64,000 nucleotides of DNA from the NCBI RefSeq assembly GCF_002305875.1, contig NZ_CP022098.1, positions 4,898,001 through 4,962,000 of the forward strand, written 5' to 3'. This stretch comes from Cystobacter fuscus (lineage in GTDB: Bacteria; Myxococcota; Myxococcia; Myxococcales; Myxococcaceae). Positions 28,579 to 37,637 of the stretch are shown one piece after another. Position numbers and translations under genes: made by a program. How positions within the stretch are numbered: the first letter of the stretch is position 1; the number at the start of each line of letters is the position of its first letter. The notes under the pieces are model-generated. The model saw nothing but the letters and a program-made list of their open reading frames with translations. It made no database searches and was not told the origin of the DNA.

Positions 28579-31500
28579 CTACGGTGAGAGTGTCAGGGAG
28601 TCGAGGTTGACGTGGGCCGAGTCTCCCGGGGCGTAGACGAAGGCGAGGGTATTGGTGCCCGCGTTCAGCGGGATTCGCGCGGTGTGGGTCGACCAGGTGT
28701 CCCAATCCGCCGTCGCGGGCAGGGTGAGCTGGGTGCGCACGCCATTCACCTCCAGGGTGAGCGTCCTGGCCGAGCCGTTGGCGTTGCTATACTTCAGGGT
28801 CGCGGAGTAGGTGCCCGCCGTGCTGGCCTGCGCGGTGAACGTGGTGGTCGCGCCGGAGTTCCAGTACCCGGCGACGAACCCGCGTCCGGAGTAGCCCGTG
28901 TGGTCGTTCAGGGCGATCGCGCCCGAGGACAGCACCGCGTCCTCCGCTTCGAGCACAATCGTCGGGAGGGGTGAGAGTGTCAGGGAGTCGAGGTTGACGT
29001 GGGCCGAGTCTCCCGGGGCGTAGACGAGGGCGAGGGTATTGGTGCCCGCGTTCAGCGGGATTCGCGTGGTGTAGGTCGACCAGGTGTTCCAGTCCGCCGT
29101 CGCGGGCAGGGTGAGCTGGGTGCGCACGCCATTCACCTCCAGGGTGAGCGTCCTGGCCGAGCCGTTGGCGTTGCTGTACTTCAGGGTCGTGGAGTAGGTG
29201 CCCGCCGTGCTGGCCTGCGCGGTGAACGTGGTGGCCGCGCCGGAGTTCCAGTACCCGGCGACGAACCCGCGCCCGGAGTAGCCCGGGTGGTCGTTCTGGA
29301 CGATCGCGCCCGAGGACAGCACCGCGTCCTCCGCTTCGAGCACGCTCGTCAGGGGGGGAGGAGGGGGAGTGCTCGGGGTGCCGTCGACCACGACCGTCCG
29401 CGCCACCCCAGCCGCGATGCGCACCGCGGTGTACGGACCGTAGACATCGACACCCGTCGTCCACCCCTCGCCCGTGGCGGCCTTGAGCGCCGCGAGGTCT
29501 CCGTAGCGGGTGGGGGCGGTCCCGTTGATCCGCGCCGCCGTGCCCGCCGTGGCGTTGACCTTCACGATGTAGTGGGTGAGCGCCGGGCTGAAGCTGCCGG
29601 TCTTCGCCTGGGTCTCCACGGTGACGGAGGTGCTCGTGCGCTGCGCGGTGATGCGTTGCTTGAAGAAGACTCCGTTCTCATAGGCCCGGGTCAGGCCGTC
29701 GTCGTCGTAGAGGGTGAACTCGCTCCGGGCCGTGGTGGGGAAGACATCGAGGTCGATCTGCTTGACGGGCTTCTCGCTCACGTACTGCAGCACCTCCTGG
29801 GTCGGGAGGATGGCACCCGCCTTGACGAACAGCGGGATGTCCTGCCAGGTGGACGCGTTGACCGGGTAGTTGAAGGTGAGGGGGCCCGTGTAGACGGAGC
29901 CACGGGTGTAGTCGGTCCAGGTGCCCGCGGGCAGGTACACCTGCTTGCTGGCCGCCCCCGGCTCGACGACGGGCGCCACGAGCAGCGACTCGCCGAACAT
30001 CCACTCGCTGGTGAGGTTCGCGGCGTTCGGATCCGTGGGGTAGTCGTAGAACAGGGGCCGCACCAGACCGATACCCGTCTCGTAATTGATCCGCTCATGG
30101 GCATACAGGTAGGGCATCAACCGGCTGCGCAGCTCGATCGCGCGCTTGGCCGCGCTCTCCGCGGTGGCCCCGTAGACCCACGGTTGGCGCTGCTTGCCAT
30201 CCACGCCATGGGCCCGGTAGATGGGCACGAACGCGCCGAACTGCATCCAACGCGCGTAGTTCTCCGAGGACGGATCCCCGAAGAAGCCGCCGATGTCCAT
30301 GCCCCATTTGCTCTCGCCAATGTTGATGCTGGTGAGCATGCGGGTGCGCTGATCGGCCATGTTGCCGAACCCGGATTCGATGTCGCCGGACCACATGCCG
30401 TAGCCGTAGCGCTGGGCGCCGAGGTAGAAGTTGCGGTTGAGCGAGAACACCCGCCGGTCCGAGTACGCCCGCTGCCCGTCATACAGCGACCGCTGCATGT
30501 TGAAGTGCTGGAGGCTGTTGAAGATCGTCCCGTTCGCCTCGTCGGCCTCGTCGTTCCACCAGCCCGCGATGCCCGCGTCGAACAGCGTCCGGGAGTGCTG
30601 CCAATACCAGTCACGGCACGTCTGCTTGGAGAAGTCGACGTCATTGGCGGGTCGGCCGGAGAAGTACTCGTTGTAATCGGCCAGGCCCGGGTAGAAGCAG
30701 TTGTTGGTGCGCGCCCACTGTCCCTGCGCCGTGGTGCCTCCGCCCGCCTTCCCGACGATCACCCGGGGCTTCATGATCCCCATCAACATGACGCCCCTGG
30801 CCGCCATGTCCCGGGCGAACGTCCCGGCCGCCCCGCTGGGGAACTTGTTCGGGTGCACGTTGCCGCTGGCGGAGGTCGAATTCCACCGGAACTCGCCGTA
30901 GTCATCCTCGCCCCATGCCTTGAAGTCGAAATCCAGCGTGAAGGCATCCAGGGGGATCTTCCGATCCCGGTAGCCCTGGACGATCGAGGTGACCTCCGTC
31001 TGCGAGGTTCCCCACTCGCTGTTGTTGAATCCCAGGGCCCACTTGGGTGACAGGGCGGGCTTGCCGGAGATCTCCGCGACGCCCGCCATCACCTGCCGGG
31101 GCGGACCGACCAGGACGTAGTACGCGATGTTGCGAGTCGACACGCCACTGAACTCCAGCGTGGTGTCGGTGATGGCGAAGTCTCCATCGATGGAGTCCAC
31201 CAGCAATCCATAACGGCTGGTGAAGGCGAGCGGAGCTCCACCGTCCCCCTGCATGTTGGCGTTGACCCGGCCGCCGTCGTTGCGCTGCATGCCCTCGGCG
31301 AGGTTCTGCTTGGGATCCTTCTCGGCCCAGGGCACCGGGTTGCCGGTGATGCCGTAGAACGCCTGTCCGGACCCATGGTGGAACTTCACCCCGTCCTCAT
31401 ACACGCCCTCGGCGACCTGCTCGCTCAGCACCAGCGCTCCCGTGGCGTCGAAGACGGAGAGGCGGGCGGGATTCCGGCTGATCTTCACGGTCAGCTGCGC

Positions 31501-31824
31501 CGTGGTGACCACGATGGGATTGGACGCCGTGTCGGCGGAGGTGATGTTGCCCGTGGCCCACGTCTTGGCGGGATCGATGACGGCGGTGGGGGGATCGGCG
31601 ACGCCACCGGGGTGGTAGTCCACCTTGACGATGTCCGGGCGCAGGGCCTGGACAAGGAGCTTGTCGCCGCCGACGGTGAGGGTGAGGGTGTCACCCGAGA
31701 GGGAGGCACTGGTGACGGACCCGAGGGCGGCGTGAGCGGGCAGGGCCGACAGGCCGACCCCGGCCACCGTGGAGAGCAACGTGGTCGCGAGCAACCTCGC
31801 TCGGCGGCGGTGAGACGCGAACAT
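28579..31824 (-). CDS. Secreted GH31 family glycosidase/transglycosidase with two C-terminal CBM35-like modules
   Basis: 1081 residues from the ATG at 31824, preceded by GGGAGGT. The signal peptide is MFASHRRRARLLATTLLST plus VAGVGLSALPAHA. The GH31 core (~60-820) has the barrel segments FTLDFDFKAWGEDD, WWNDEADEANG (likely nucleophile Asp) and YGMWSGDIES (acid/base Asp). A beta-domain follows, then two modules of ~125 residues starting VLEAEDAVLSSG. These modules resemble CBM35/CBM6 carbohydrate-binding domains. They are nearly identical and separated by a 387-bp DNA period, suggesting recent duplication. GH31 enzymes act on alpha-linked glucose or xylose; the exact substrate is not deducible. 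Secreted, so likely polymer degradation outside the cell. Confidence 0.92.
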   Translation of the reverse strand: MFASHRRRARLLATTLLSTVAGVGLSALPAHAALGSVTSASLSGDTLTLTVGGDKLLVQALRPDIVKVDYHPGGVADPPTAVIDPAKTWATGNITSADTASNPIVVTTAQLTVKISRNPARLSVFDATGALVLSEQVAEGVYEDGVKFHHGSGQAFYGITGNPVPWAEKDPKQNLAEGMQRNDGGRVNANMQGDGGAPLAFTSRYGLLVDSIDGDFAITDTTLEFSGVSTRNIAYYVLVGPPRQVMAGVAEISGKPALSPKWALGFNNSEWGTSQTEVTSIVQGYRDRKIPLDAFTLDFDFKAWGEDDYGEFRWNSTSASGNVHPNKFPSGAAGTFARDMAARGVMLMGIMKPRVIVGKAGGGTTAQGQWARTNNCFYPGLADYNEYFSGRPANDVDFSKQTCRDWYWQHSRTLFDAGIAGWWNDEADEANGTIFNSLQHFNMQRSLYDGQRAYSDRRVFSLNRNFYLGAQRYGYGMWSGDIESGFGNMADQRTRMLTSINIGESKWGMDIGGFFGDPSSENYARWMQFGAFVPIYRAHGVDGKQRQPWVYGATAESAAKRAIELRSRLMPYLYAHERINYETGIGLVRPLFYDYPTDPNAANLTSEWMFGESLLVAPVVEPGAASKQVYLPAGTWTDYTRGSVYTGPLTFNYPVNASTWQDIPLFVKAGAILPTQEVLQYVSEKPVKQIDLDVFPTTARSEFTLYDDDGLTRAYENGVFFKQRITAQRTSTSVTVETQAKTGSFSPALTHYIVKVNATAGTAARINGTAPTRYGDLAALKAATGEGWTTGVDVYGPYTAVRIAAGVARTVVVDGTPSTPPPPPLTSVLEAEDAVLSSGAIVQNDHPGYSGRGFVAGYWNSGAATTFTAQASTAGTYSTTLKYSNANGSARTLTLEVNGVRTQLTLPATADWNTWSTYTTRIPLNAGTNTLALVYAPGDSAHVNLDSLTLSPLPTIVLEAEDAVLSSGAIALNDHTGYSGRGFVAGYWNSGATTTFTAQASTAGTYSATLKYSNANGSARTLTLEVNGVRTQLTLPATADWDTWSTHTARIPLNAGTNTLAFVYAPGDSAHVNLDSLTLSP
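28583..29350 (-). repeat. Tandem 387-bp duplication encoding the two CBM modules
   Basis: The DNA from 28583 recurs at 28970 with only about a dozen base differences by eye over 380 bp. Both copies start GGTGAGAGTGTCAGGGAG on the plus strand. The period is 129 codons, so the frame is kept. This is a candidate site for slippage or recombination that would change module number. Confidence 0.85.
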
Positions 31825-31884
31825 GAGACAACCTCCCGGAATGGCCTGGGAGCATGGCACCAGGAAATCGAGTTTGTAAAGGAA

Positions 31885-31931
31885 AGCCGTTAAAACAGTA
31901 AAACAACGGCTCCACCTGCCATGGCAGGTGG
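31885..31931. promoter_or_regulatory. Two palindromes between the LytTR and GH31 genes
   Basis: A perfect 20-bp palindrome (CCACCTGCCATGGCAGGTGG) lies at 31912-31931. Beside it AGCCGTT/AACGGCT arms (31885-31891, 31905-31911) flank an A/C-rich spacer with AAAACAGTAAAAC. They sit just past the LytTR stop and 60-105 bp upstream of the GH31 start. They could be operators for GH31 control or a terminator for the LytTR transcript. Function not shown. Confidence 0.45.
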
Positions 31932-31943
31932 ATTCCCTGGTGG

Positions 31944-32825
31944 TCACGCGCGACTCCGAGCACGGCCCAGCAGGACATCCACCCGTTGGCGGTAGCTCCT
32001 GCTGAGCTTGAGGCACGTGCCATCCCGCAGGATGACCTGGTACTCGCCGTGGAAGAGGGGGCGCATCTCCCGCACCCGGTGGACGTTGACGATGGTCGAG
32101 CGGTGGATGCGCACGAACTGGTGGGGATCCAACCGCCCCTCCAGCTCCCGGAGGGACTGGCGGAGCAGGTGCGTCCGTCCCTCCGCGTGCACCTGGACGT
32201 AGCAGTCCTCGGCCTCCATCCAGTCCACCTCGCCCACGGGAAGGAAGGCCACCCGGCCAACCTCCTTGAGCACCAGTTGCTCCAGATAGTGCGGCGCGGA
32301 GGGCGGTGGCACCAGGGAGGGGGCGGAGGGCGCCGCCCCAGGGGTCATGCCCAGGAGTCCCACGAGCTGGCGCGCCAGCACCTGGATCCGCTCGCCCCGG
32401 ACGTGCTCCTTGGCGCGGGCCAGCACCCGGGTGAAGCGCTCGTCCTGGATGGGTTTGAGGAGATAATCGAGCGCATGCACCTCGAAGGCCTTGAGGGCAT
32501 GGGTGGCGGCCGCGGTGACGAAGATGATGGCCCCCGTGCGCTCGGAACCCGCTTCCCGCAGCACCTGGAAGCCATCCATGCCCGACAGCTCCACATCGAG
32601 GAAGACGACATCCATGGGGTGTTGGCGCAGGAGCCGGAGCGCCTCGGGACCCCTGGCACACTGGCCCACCAGCTCCACCTCGGGATCCGCGGCCAGCCGC
32701 AGCCCCAGTGCCTGGCGGGTCGCACGCTCCGGATCCACCAGCAGGACCCGGATGGGCGCGAGAGCCGTGGGTGACTCCCCCAGGATGTCGCCACGCTGTT
32801 TCAGTGCCTCCACGGAAAAAGCCAC
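31944..32825 (-). CDS. LytTR-type response regulator
   Basis: 293 residues from a GTG at 32825, chosen because AGGAGG lies 5 nt upstream and this start avoids overlap with the preceding gene. The receiver domain (~25-140) has VLLVDPER, the phospho-acceptor VVFLDVEL and the KPI loop. The LytTR DNA-binding domain (~185-290) has VDWMEAEDCYVQVH and RIHRSTIVNV. No histidine kinase is adjacent. Position next to the GH31 gene suggests, but does not prove, control of it. The receiver aspartate is intact. Confidence 0.88.
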   Translation of the reverse strand: MAFSVEALKQRGDILGESPTALAPIRVLLVDPERATRQALGLRLAADPEVELVGQCARGPEALRLLRQHPMDVVFLDVELSGMDGFQVLREAGSERTGAIIFVTAAATHALKAFEVHALDYLLKPIQDERFTRVLARAKEHVRGERIQVLARQLVGLLGMTPGAAPSAPSLVPPPSAPHYLEQLVLKEVGRVAFLPVGEVDWMEAEDCYVQVHAEGRTHLLRQSLRELEGRLDPHQFVRIHRSTIVNVHRVREMRPLFHGEYQVILRDGTCLKLSRSYRQRVDVLLGRARSRA

Positions 32826-32905
32826 GCACGCCTCCTCGAATCGGGATTGGGCGGGTTGCTCTACGCGGACCGCGTGATGGGGGCGTGACGGTCGGGGCCG
32901 GGGCC

Positions 32906-33565
32906 TCACTGGGGCCGCGGCTTCCACCATTTCTCACGCGGTAGCGGCGGCCCCACCTCGGTGCCAATCGAGAAGCCGGGGCCTCGCAGCTCCACCTCGC
33001 CATTCATGTACCGGCCCAGCTCCTCCTGGTAGTCGTCGAGCAGCTTCTGCATCGCGAGCTCGCCGCGCTGCTGGGGTTGCTGTGATTGCATGCGCCGCTC
33101 CAGCTCACCGCCAATCCGCACGAGCACCCGGTTGAGTCCCTCCTGGTCGCGGATCTCCGAGTCGCGCACCACGCCCATCCGGATGTCCCCCACCGCGAGG
33201 ATGGTGCGGATCTCCGGCTCGCCCCCATCCTGGGACTCGTAGCGATCCGCCCGGGTGTCCGGCATGTCCGCCGGCGGCGGCGGGAGCAGGACCTCATCGT
33301 CCTCGGAGGGCGGGCTGTTCGCGGGAGGCGGCGCGGGCGGAGAGGCCGGCGGAGGCGAGGCGGGTCGGGGCGGTGGCGTGGTGGACGGGACGGGCGTCGG
33401 GGCCGGAGTCTGGGCAATGGGCGCGGAGGGACGCTCGGCCCCCTCCTGCTCCCGGCTTCCCGCCGGCGAAGGCGCGGAAGCGCTCCACCGCACGCCAATC
33501 CAGATCCCCAGGGCCAGCACGAGCAGCGCCGCTGCCCCCATCCACAATCCGCGTTGCACTCGCAT
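32906..33565 (-). CDS. Membrane-anchored protein with Pro-rich linker, unknown function
   Basis: 219 residues from the ATG at 33565. A longer GTG start at 33574 would overlap the upstream stop. One transmembrane anchor near the N-terminus (GAAALLVLALGIWIGV) precedes a ~70-residue Pro/Ala-rich linker and a soluble domain of ~110 residues (IRTILAVGDIRMGVV). No family recognised. Placed between the triple-thioredoxin and LytTR genes, it is probably cotranscribed with the former. Confidence 0.7.
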   Translation of the reverse strand: MRVQRGLWMGAAALLVLALGIWIGVRWSASAPSPAGSREQEGAERPSAPIAQTPAPTPVPSTTPPPRPASPPPASPPAPPPANSPPSEDDEVLLPPPPADMPDTRADRYESQDGGEPEIRTILAVGDIRMGVVRDSEIRDQEGLNRVLVRIGGELERRMQSQQPQQRGELAMQKLLDDYQEELGRYMNGEVELRGPGFSIGTEVGPPLPREKWWKPRPQ

Positions 33566-33570
33566 GATGA

Positions 33571-35610
33571 TCACGGGCCTTTACGCCGTTGCAGTTCCTC
33601 GTCAATGACCTGGCGGAAGGTCTCGAAGGGGAAGGCGCCCGGAAGCAGCCGCCCGTTGACGAAGACCGCCGGCGTACCGCTCGGGCCGGCGAGGCTGACA
33701 CCGTACGCGCTCTCCTCGCGGATCGCCGCCTGGAACCGGCCCGAGTCCAGCGCCTCGCGGAAGCGCGCGAGATCCAGCCCCAGCCCGGCCGCGTACTGCT
33801 CGAACGTGGAGCGGCGCAGGACGAAGGGCCGGCTGAAGATGCGATCGTGCATCTCCCAGAAGCGTCCCTGCTCCCCCGCCGCCCGCGCCGCCTCGTGCGC
33901 GACCATCGCGCCCGGGTGGATCTCCATGTTGGGGGCGTCCTTCCAGACGATGCGGACCTTGTCCCCGTAGTGCGAGCGCACCCGGGCGAGCGTCTTCTCC
34001 AGCCGCGCGCAGTACGGGCACTGGAAGTCGGAGAACGTGACGATGGTGATGGGCGCGTCCTGGGGGCCGCGCACGGGCGAGTCCCCCACGTCGACCGCGT
34101 AGAGGCCCGTGGGCAGCGCGGGAATCTCTCCCACCGGGGGCCCGAACTCCTGGCCCTGGGCGGTGAGGGTCTCGTACAGCTTCGCGGCCGGCACGCCCTG
34201 CTTCACGAGCCGCTGGGCCGCCTGGAGTTCCTGCTGGATGCGCTCGCGCAGCGCCTCCGCCGTCAGGGCGACGTTGGGCTGGCTGCGTCCTCCCCCGCCG
34301 TACTCCAGACGCCGGCCGTTGATGAACAGGGTGGGCAGGTTGCCGATGGCCAGCTCTTCGGAGAGCTCCAGATCGCGCGCCACCTGCTCCGAGTACGTCC
34401 GCTCCTCGAGCGCCGTGTGGAAGGCCGCGAGGTCCAGACCGAGCTGCCGCGCGTGCTCCTCCAGCTTGGGTTGCTCGAAGTCCGGGTCCGCGAAGAGCTT
34501 GTCGTGCATCTGCCAGAACTTGCCCTGCTTGCCGGCGGCCAGCGCCGCCTCGGAGGCCAGGAGCGCGCCGAGGTGGTCCACCACCGGGCGGAACTTCCAC
34601 ACCACGCGCACGTCCCGGGGCGCGCTGGCCATGGCGGTGTCGAGCGCCGCCTCGAAGGAGCCACAGCGCGTGCATTCGAAGTCGGACCACAGGACGATCG
34701 TCACCTTGGCGTCCGCGGGGCCTCTGCTCGGGGACTCGCCCACGGGGACCTTGTAGACGGGGTCCGGATCGGAGAGCGACACGTTGGGGACCGGGGCGGG
34801 CTCGGGGGGAGCGCTGCTCGTGGCCGGGGGGTTCTCGGGGAGGGCGGTGCTCGTGGTGCTCGTGGCCGGGGGGTTCTCGGTGGCCGAGTCCCGGCCGGCG
34901 ATGCGTTGGTAGAGCGCCTTGGGCTCCACGCCGCTGTCGAGCACGCTGCGCGCCACCGCCTTCTCCTCGTCGATGAGCTTCTGCAGGACGTCGGTGGGCA
35001 CGAGGCCTCGCACGGGCCGGCCATTCACGTAGAAGACCGGGGCGCCGCGCGCCTGGAGCTTGCCAGCGAGCAGCGAGTCGTCGTCCACCTTCTGGCGGGC
35101 CCGCTCGGTGTCGAGCGCGTCGCGAAAGCGCGGCAGATCCAGCCCCAGTTCCTGGGCATGGCGCTCGAGCGAGGCGCGATCCAGCGCGTCCTGGTGGGCG
35201 AAGAGGATGTCGTGGTAGCGCCAGAACTGGCCCTGCTCGGCGGCGGCGACCGAGGCTTCCGCGGCGAGCTGCGATTGGGGATAGAGCGGCAGCGGGTTGA
35301 AGCGGTACTGGATGCGCAGCGCGTCCCCGTTGGCGAGCTTCAACTCGCGCAGCCGCTCGGCCGCGCGCGCGCAGTAGGGGGATTGGAAGTCACAGAAGAC
35401 GAGCAGCGTCACCTGGGCGGTGGCGGGTCCGCGCAGCGGCAGGCCACTGAGCGGAACCCAGGTGCGCTCCACGGCGGGCAACACGAGAGGACGAGGTGCG
35501 CGCTCCTTGCAACCGAGCGCCGGGACGAGGGTGAGCAATACGAGTCCAACCCACGACGTGACCCGGGTCACGACACCTGCAAGCGAAGCACGACGCATAT
35601 ATCCTCTCAT
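33571..35610 (-). CDS. Lipoprotein with three DsbA-like thioredoxin domains
   Basis: 679 residues from the ATG at 35610 (an in-frame ATG 12 nt later is also possible). The leader ends VPALGC, a likely lipobox. Three thioredoxin_4 (DsbA/DsbG-like) domains begin at about 60, 295 and 512, each introduced by a RGP..A(Q/K/P) motif. Active sites are SPYC (C80, first Cys replaced by Ser), CTRC (313-316) and CPYC (531-534). Each domain ends with a VNGR or INGR strand. Three such domains in one chain are unusual. Likely periplasmic disulfide handling. The next gene starts five bases beyond its stop. Confidence 0.85.
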   Translation of the reverse strand: MRGYMRRASLAGVVTRVTSWVGLVLLTLVPALGCKERAPRPLVLPAVERTWVPLSGLPLRGPATAQVTLLVFCDFQSPYCARAAERLRELKLANGDALRIQYRFNPLPLYPQSQLAAEASVAAAEQGQFWRYHDILFAHQDALDRASLERHAQELGLDLPRFRDALDTERARQKVDDDSLLAGKLQARGAPVFYVNGRPVRGLVPTDVLQKLIDEEKAVARSVLDSGVEPKALYQRIAGRDSATENPPATSTTSTALPENPPATSSAPPEPAPVPNVSLSDPDPVYKVPVGESPSRGPADAKVTIVLWSDFECTRCGSFEAALDTAMASAPRDVRVVWKFRPVVDHLGALLASEAALAAGKQGKFWQMHDKLFADPDFEQPKLEEHARQLGLDLAAFHTALEERTYSEQVARDLELSEELAIGNLPTLFINGRRLEYGGGGRSQPNVALTAEALRERIQQELQAAQRLVKQGVPAAKLYETLTAQGQEFGPPVGEIPALPTGLYAVDVGDSPVRGPQDAPITIVTFSDFQCPYCARLEKTLARVRSHYGDKVRIVWKDAPNMEIHPGAMVAHEAARAAGEQGRFWEMHDRIFSRPFVLRRSTFEQYAAGLGLDLARFREALDSGRFQAAIREESAYGVSLAGPSGTPAVFVNGRLLPGAFPFETFRQVIDEELQRRKGP

Positions 35611-35634
35611 GGGTCCGCGATGAACCGGCCCTTC

Positions 35635-36111
35635 TCAGTACACGAAGGTAGCGGAGGCCTGTCCGTAGCCGTAGTCGAAGTCGCCCTTGCCGCGGCACGC
35701 ACCGTCGCCGTGCGAGATGCTGAGCGCCGTCATGAGGCCATCCGTGCCCTCGAAACGGTTGCAGCAGGACTGATCCCACACGGTCGCGGTCACGGTGCGG
35801 CCGTTGGCCGTCACCTTCGCGGACTGGCCGCAGGTCATGCGCTGGGCGGAGTCACGGGCGAAGGCCAGCTTGCTGTCGCTACACCCGTAACCGCAGGCGC
35901 CCGTGGCCGAGTTGCCGTTGGCGCACTTGAGCCACGAACACGCCCCCTCGTAGTAGAGCGTCTTGGTAACGGAGGCCATGGCGTGCACGTAGCCGCCCTC
36001 CTCACCGGGGTTGGGCAGACTTTCGTCGTTCGCCATCTCCGCGTCACCGCACGCCGTCATCCCAAAAGACAGCGCCGCCACCATCAGTCCCGCGAGGGTC
36101 CGCATCTTCAT
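35635..36111 (-). CDS. Secreted lipoprotein with expansin/barwin-like Cys motif
   Basis: 158 residues from the ATG at 36111, with GGAGAAG 8 nt upstream. The leader ends LSFGMTAC, a lipobox. The mature part has eight cysteines and segments (CGYGC and VTATVWDQSCC) like the double-psi barrel of barwin/expansin proteins. The family link is by motif only. If right, it would bind or loosen polysaccharide. Confidence 0.6.
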   Translation of the reverse strand: MKMRTLAGLMVAALSFGMTACGDAEMANDESLPNPGEEGGYVHAMASVTKTLYYEGACSWLKCANGNSATGACGYGCSDSKLAFARDSAQRMTCGQSAKVTANGRTVTATVWDQSCCNRFEGTDGLMTALSISHGDGACRGKGDFDYGYGQASATFVY

Positions 36112-36169
36112 GACGTCTTCTCCGTGTTCGAGGGGTAGACGCGCCGGACCGTGAAGAAGCCACGAGTTC

Positions 36170-36197
36170 AAAAAAGAACAGGCCGGCGCGCCCGGCC
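36170..36197 (-). terminator. Intrinsic terminator
   Basis: On the minus strand GGCCGG-GCGCG-CCGGCC is followed by TGTTCTTTTTT. This is a canonical stem, short loop and T-run. It would end transcription of the gene at 36304-37083 before the expansin-like gene. Confidence 0.7.
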
Positions 36198-36303
36198 CGT
36201 ATAGACGAGCCCTTCTCGAATTTCAAGAAAGGCCCGTCCACCTTGAGCCGCCACTGTCGGCTTGTCATCGTTGCGCACGGAGCATCTCGGAGGGAGACCG
36301 GGC

Positions 36304-37083
36304 TCACGGCTCCACGGATTGCGGCACGGGGTCCTGCTTGCGCACGGGCATGTAACACTTGCCCTGGTACTCGGCCTGATTGCTGTAGCAGGGCGGCTTC
36401 TTCTCCAGCGCCACCCAGCATCCCTTGTTGATCTCCACCGCGCCCTTGTTGGTCTCACAGGGAGGCACGGCCTGTTTCGTCCAGGGCTTTTCGGGGAGGG
36501 GATAGGCGATGGTCTCCCGGTCCGGATTGCTCAGGTCGATGAAGTCCGTCTCCCGTTGCAGCGCATCCTCAAGGGCCCAGACGCAATTGCCGACATGGGA
36601 ATGCGCGGCGTCCAGCCTCGAGGAGAGACAGACACCCAGGCCCACCGCGAGCACGGCGATTCCCGCGGCGGCGAGTCCCGTCCTGAAACGCCAGAGCCGA
36701 CGCACGGGCGAGGCCCCAGGCACCCCAGCCCCGACCGGCCCCCCCGCGAGGTGAGCCTCCACCTGGACATCATCCTCCACGCGTTGGAGCGCGCCAGTCA
36801 TCAAGACGAAGAGGTTGGTCAGCTCCGAGGTCCGCACCGAGGCGGGCGCCTGCTCCACGTCCAGCGTCACGGAGTCCCGCTCCGGCTCGTAGATGAGACT
36901 CATCCGGCAGGGCCCCGCGGGTTGCCAGGCCACGTCACCCCTCGGGACGAGCGTCAGGGCCGGAGTGCCGGTGAGCACGTTCCACGCCTCGTGGAGGCGT
37001 CCCAGGCGGGGATCCACCTCGTAGCTTTTGCCCCACTGGAAGGACGCCGTTCCATCCCCTGTCCCGTTCTTCTCGTTCGCCAT
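36304..37083 (-). CDS. Membrane protein resembling the C-terminal tail of myxobacterial kinases, paralogue A
   Basis: 259 residues. An N-terminal soluble part begins MANEKNGTG, one transmembrane segment lies near residue 140 (AGIAVLAVGLGVCLSS), and the C-terminus carries a Cys-rich motif (ETNKGAVEINKGCWVALE, then PPCYSNQAEYQGKCYMPV). That last motif is familiar from C-termini of myxobacterial Ser/Thr protein kinases, but no kinase domain is present. A paralogue lies at 57243-58004, with matching start, membrane segment and tail. Proposed role: signalling or adaptor protein. Its upstream region carries a conserved element (37152-37197). Confidence 0.7.
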   Translation of the reverse strand: MANEKNGTGDGTASFQWGKSYEVDPRLGRLHEAWNVLTGTPALTLVPRGDVAWQPAGPCRMSLIYEPERDSVTLDVEQAPASVRTSELTNLFVLMTGALQRVEDDVQVEAHLAGGPVGAGVPGASPVRRLWRFRTGLAAAGIAVLAVGLGVCLSSRLDAAHSHVGNCVWALEDALQRETDFIDLSNPDRETIAYPLPEKPWTKQAVPPCETNKGAVEINKGCWVALEKKPPCYSNQAEYQGKCYMPVRKQDPVPQSVEP

Positions 37084-37151
37084 GCGCGGCTCCTGGATGG
37101 GTCCCCATGCACCAGACGACGGTGCTCGCGCCCATCTCCTGGGCCCCCAGG

Positions 37152-37197
37152 GGAACGGATTCGACCAGACAAGTCAAGGTGGACCATGGGTCCTGGG
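37152..37197 (-). promoter_or_regulatory. Upstream element shared with the paralogue at 58 kb
   Basis: The plus strand here (GGAACGGATTCGACC..CAAGTCAAGGTG..GTCCTG) recurs at 58034-58079, where it precedes the paralogous gene. Reading on the coding strand, a TTGACTTG block lies inside the conserved sequence, 70-115 bp upstream of the start here and 30-75 bp in the other copy. It may be a promoter or operator. Confidence 0.5.
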
Positions 37198-37253
37198 AGG
37201 TTCGGTCTCGTCGCGCTCCCTCTCAAGCTCCACGACATCATGACTCCTCGAGT

Positions 37254-37625
37254 TCAGGGCTCGGTCCACACCGCGAGTTCGTTGCCGCTCGGGTCCGCGA
37301 AGTGGAAGCGCCGGCCACCGGGGAAGGAGAAGGTCTCCTTCACGATGCGGGCGCCCGTCTGGCGCACCCGCGCGAGGCTCGCCTCCAGGTCGCGCGAGTA
37401 GATGACGAGCAGCGCACCCCCTGGCGAAACGGAGGGTGCCTTGAAGAAGCCCCCGCTCATGCGGCCATCCTGGAAGCTCGTGTACTCGGGGCCGTAGTCC
37501 TCGAAGTGCCAGCCGAAGACGGTGGTGTAGAACTGTTTGGTGGCGGCGATGTCCGTGGCGGGCAGCTCGAGGTAGTCGACGCGGTGGTGGTGCTGGGCCT
37601 GGGTCTGTGAAGCGGAAGAGGTCAT
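37254..37625 (-). CDS. VOC family (glyoxalase/dioxygenase superfamily) protein
   Basis: 123 residues from the ATG at 37625. Paired beta-alpha-beta-beta-beta motifs are suggested by HHRVDYLELPATDI and RRFHFADPSGNELAVW. The length fits the small single-domain VOC family. It lies 12 bp downstream of an AraC-type regulator gene on the same strand, so the two are likely cotranscribed. Substrate unknown. Confidence 0.85.
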   Translation of the reverse strand: MTSSASQTQAQHHHRVDYLELPATDIAATKQFYTTVFGWHFEDYGPEYTSFQDGRMSGGFFKAPSVSPGGALLVIYSRDLEASLARVRQTGARIVKETFSFPGGRRFHFADPSGNELAVWTEP

Positions 37626-37637
37626 GGGCCGGGCACT

